From DAOVIY01 sp964441595 (GTDB lineage: Bacteria; Patescibacteriota; Minisyncoccia; UBA6257): DNA of 21,311 nucleotides. Positions 20,271 to 21,311 of this stretch are shown here, piece after piece (positions within the stretch are counted from its first letter, which is position 1; each line of letters starts with the position of its first letter). Under the pieces are notes generated by a model. It worked only from the letters and a program-made list of their open reading frames with translations, had not been told where the DNA came from and made no database searches. The stretch lies in the NCBI GenBank assembly GCA_964441595.1, contig CAYTXM010000006.1:1-21311 (forward strand). Reading direction: 5' to 3'. The position numbers and the translations under genes are program-made.

Positions 20271-20531
20271 TTATTTCTTTATTTCAACTTTATTTATTTT
20301 ACTCTCAAATGGTTCTGCATTCATTAGCCTAGCAAAAAAATTCATATCCCTAAAATTTCTTCTAGGCGTCCCCATAAATTTTCCAGATTTTTCAAGTAAA
20401 AACTTGAATAATTCCTTAGAAAGATCCTCTGGAAAATGGTCCAACAAACTAATTGATTTTTGGAATGTTGCCACCACAATTCTTTTATGCATTTCTTTAT
20501 CTTCTATTACTACTTCGATTAATCTTTTCAT
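20271..20531 (-). CDS. Hypothetical protein (86 aa), basic C terminus
   Basis: The frame extends upstream to 20618, but I place the start at the ATG of 20531 because GGAGG repeats (20541-20550) lie 9 nt before it and the upstream extension would overlap the coding end of the previous gene. The product starts MKRLIEVVIEDKEMHKR, has a mixed helix/strand pattern with LLDHFPEDLSKELFKFLLEK, and ends with a basic stretch (PRRNFRDMNFFARLM, KINKVEIKK). There is no signal peptide or transmembrane segment. I do not recognise the family. It is last in the cluster of small genes, followed by a terminator at 20230-20262. Confidence 0.7.
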   Translation of the reverse strand: MKRLIEVVIEDKEMHKRIVVATFQKSISLLDHFPEDLSKELFKFLLEKSGKFMGTPRRNFRDMNFFARLMNAEPFESKINKVEIKK

Positions 20532-20551
20532 TTTTCTTTCCCTCCTCCTTT

Positions 20552-20737
20552 TTATTGTATTAATGCAAATGTATATACTTTTCTCAACAAAAGATGCTTT
20601 TCTAAACAATCCGGGCATATTCTTAAATTATCAAAATCTGCATATTTAGGTATGAATTTTACTTTTGTACCACAATTTGCAGAAACAATACTTTTATCAA
20701 TTGGCCTTTCATCTGTGTCAAGAAGATGAATTTCCAT
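20552..20737 (-). CDS. Small CxxC protein (61 aa), possible zinc-binding
   Basis: ATG at 20737 preceded 10 nt upstream by a perfect AAGGAGGT (20748-20755). The protein begins MEIHLLDTDERPIDKS and holds three Cys: C22 (ANCGTK) and C41/C44 (ICPDCLEKH), with His47 close by. C22, C41, C44 and H47 could form a Cys3His zinc ribbon. The tail is hydrophobic-basic (LLLRKVYTFALIQ). It is probably cytosolic. It lies in line with three other SD-led small genes, 20 bp before the 86-aa gene and 36 bp after the 80-aa gene. The function is unknown. Confidence 0.65.
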   Translation of the reverse strand: MEIHLLDTDERPIDKSIVSANCGTKVKFIPKYADFDNLRICPDCLEKHLLLRKVYTFALIQ

Positions 20738-20773
20738 AATTACAATTACCTCCTTTTTTATTAATTAATTTTA

Positions 20774-21016
20774 TTATTCTATTTTTCTAACTTGAATTTC
20801 TAAAATACTTATATAATCTTTAGAAAATTCCTTTTTTAATTTCTTCTTTTTTTCTTTAGCAAAATCTTTATCACCGCAAAATTTGACATTGTCAATATTC
20901 CCATATTCTATACCGGGATTGCCATTACATACTGCACACACCAAAAACTCCTTGACTTTTTCTCCTACTTTAAAACTCAATGCTCTTATCTCGAGATTTG
21001 TTAATTCCCTTGACAT
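20774..21016 (-). CDS. Small Cys-containing hypothetical protein (80 aa)
   Basis: An upstream ATG (21049) exists in this frame, but I choose the one at 21016 because AAGGAGGT (21024-21031) lies 7 nt before it; the longer form would also overlap the preceding gene's end. The product begins MSRELTNLEIRALSFKVGEK, contains CAVC (C27, C30) and a later Cys in VKFCGDKD (C47), a putative zinc knuckle, then a very basic stretch (KEKKKKLKKEFSK) and a short beta-like tail ISILEIQVRK. The charge suggests nucleic acid or ribosome contact, but this is guesswork. The family is not recognised. Confidence 0.65.
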   Translation of the reverse strand: MSRELTNLEIRALSFKVGEKVKEFLVCAVCNGNPGIEYGNIDNVKFCGDKDFAKEKKKKLKKEFSKDYISILEIQVRKIE

Positions 21017-21023
21017 ATTAATT

Positions 21024-21031
21024 ACCTCCTT
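21024..21031 (-). promoter_or_regulatory. Strong Shine-Dalgarno that decides the start of the 80-aa gene
   Basis: AAGGAGGT on the minus strand, fully complementary to the 16S 3' end, 7 nt before the ATG at 21016. It rules for this start over the in-frame ATG at 21049. An identical octamer at 20748-20755 serves the 61-aa gene. Confidence 0.75.
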
Positions 21032-21045
21032 AATATAATTTTTCA

Positions 21046-21294
21046 TCATTCACAAAAATCATCTTTCCAAAGACAAAATAAGCAAAGCGTCAGAAGAAAC
21101 ATAAGACAAGAAAAAATAATCCAGCAAAACAAAGCTAATATGGATTCCAAAGGTGTTAAAGAAGCAGCGATATATTTTGATATATATTCTACTCCCTTAG
21201 ACATGCAAAAATTATACGTCAATTTCGACAAAGTAACAAAAATTATCATCATACAACAAAAAACCAATACATCTATCTTTTCTTCCTTATCCAT
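21046..21294 (-). CDS. Small two-helix membrane protein (82 aa)
   Basis: ATG at 21294 preceded by GAGGTGA (21301-21307), a good Shine-Dalgarno. After an acidic start (MDKEEKID) there are two hydrophobic helices, about residues 9-29 and 49-76, linked by a stretch with GVEYISKYIAASLTPLE, and an acidic end KDDFCE. Six or more Cys lie in or near the helices. Both ends are probably cytoplasmic. It is the first visible gene of the SD-led small-gene cluster and may continue an operon that begins outside the window. The family is not recognised. Confidence 0.65.
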   Translation of the reverse strand: MDKEEKIDVLVFCCMMIIFVTLSKLTYNFCMSKGVEYISKYIAASLTPLESILALFCWIIFSCLMFLLTLCLFCLWKDDFCE

Positions 21295-21311
21295 TATATT
21301 TCACCTCTTTT

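Noticed and set aside
20532..20618. N-terminal extension (29 residues) of the 86-aa gene
   Set aside because: The SD at 20541-20550 points to the internal ATG, and the extension is the shadow of the SD region and the upstream gene's 3' end.

Overview
The window looks like a chromosomal segment of an AT-rich, small-genome bacterium. The best guess is a Patescibacteria/CPR lineage of Parcubacteria type. The signs are low GC, the standard code (TGA is used as a stop), mostly Shine-Dalgarno-less genes, secreted proteins with poly-Thr and poly-Gly linkers plus a dockerin, a tRNA without encoded CCA, and a minimal fermentative set (PEP synthase, enolase, D-lactate dehydrogenase). Taxonomy is inferred from style and gene content, not from a marker tree.

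Nearly everything is on the minus strand; EF-P and a small RNA candidate are the only plus-strand genes. Read in the minus direction, 20271-21294 is a cluster of four very small genes with textbook Shine-Dalgarno sites, ending in a terminator hairpin at about 20230-20262. Next comes a tight operon (20213-16967): ychF, acylphosphatase, a DUF4258-like protein, a zincin fused to a tRNA-binding OB fold, and an ATP-cone/Mrr-like nuclease. Between it and ppsA, on the opposite strand, lies a compact transcription unit (16858-16954) with an extended -10 promoter, a structured RNA of about 66 nt and a U8 terminator. It is the best candidate here for something undescribed.

The next minus-strand operon (16814-11874) is ppsA, enolase, D-lactate dehydrogenase and a HIT protein, with overlapping or nearly touching genes. 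It runs the 2-phosphoglycerate-PEP-pyruvate-lactate end of glycolysis. Convergent to it is efp. Between the two lie a glmS 3' remnant, a four-unit heptamer array and a long wobble-rich inverted repeat. Diverging from efp is an mgtC/sapB-like gene followed 5 bp later by tRNA-Lys(TTT) and its terminator.

The left half (1-10375) is a cell-surface locus: a 56-aa membrane protein, a 1921-aa mosaic exoprotein, a 576-aa paralogue of its C-terminal part, a membrane-anchored beta-sandwich protein, a dockerin protein, and a sixth exported protein running off the left edge from its own promoter. The giant gene carries three in-frame heptamer arrays of four units each, the same architecture as the array beside the glmS remnant, and a central block of clearly higher GC. 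These suggest a locus built by module shuffling and repeat activity.
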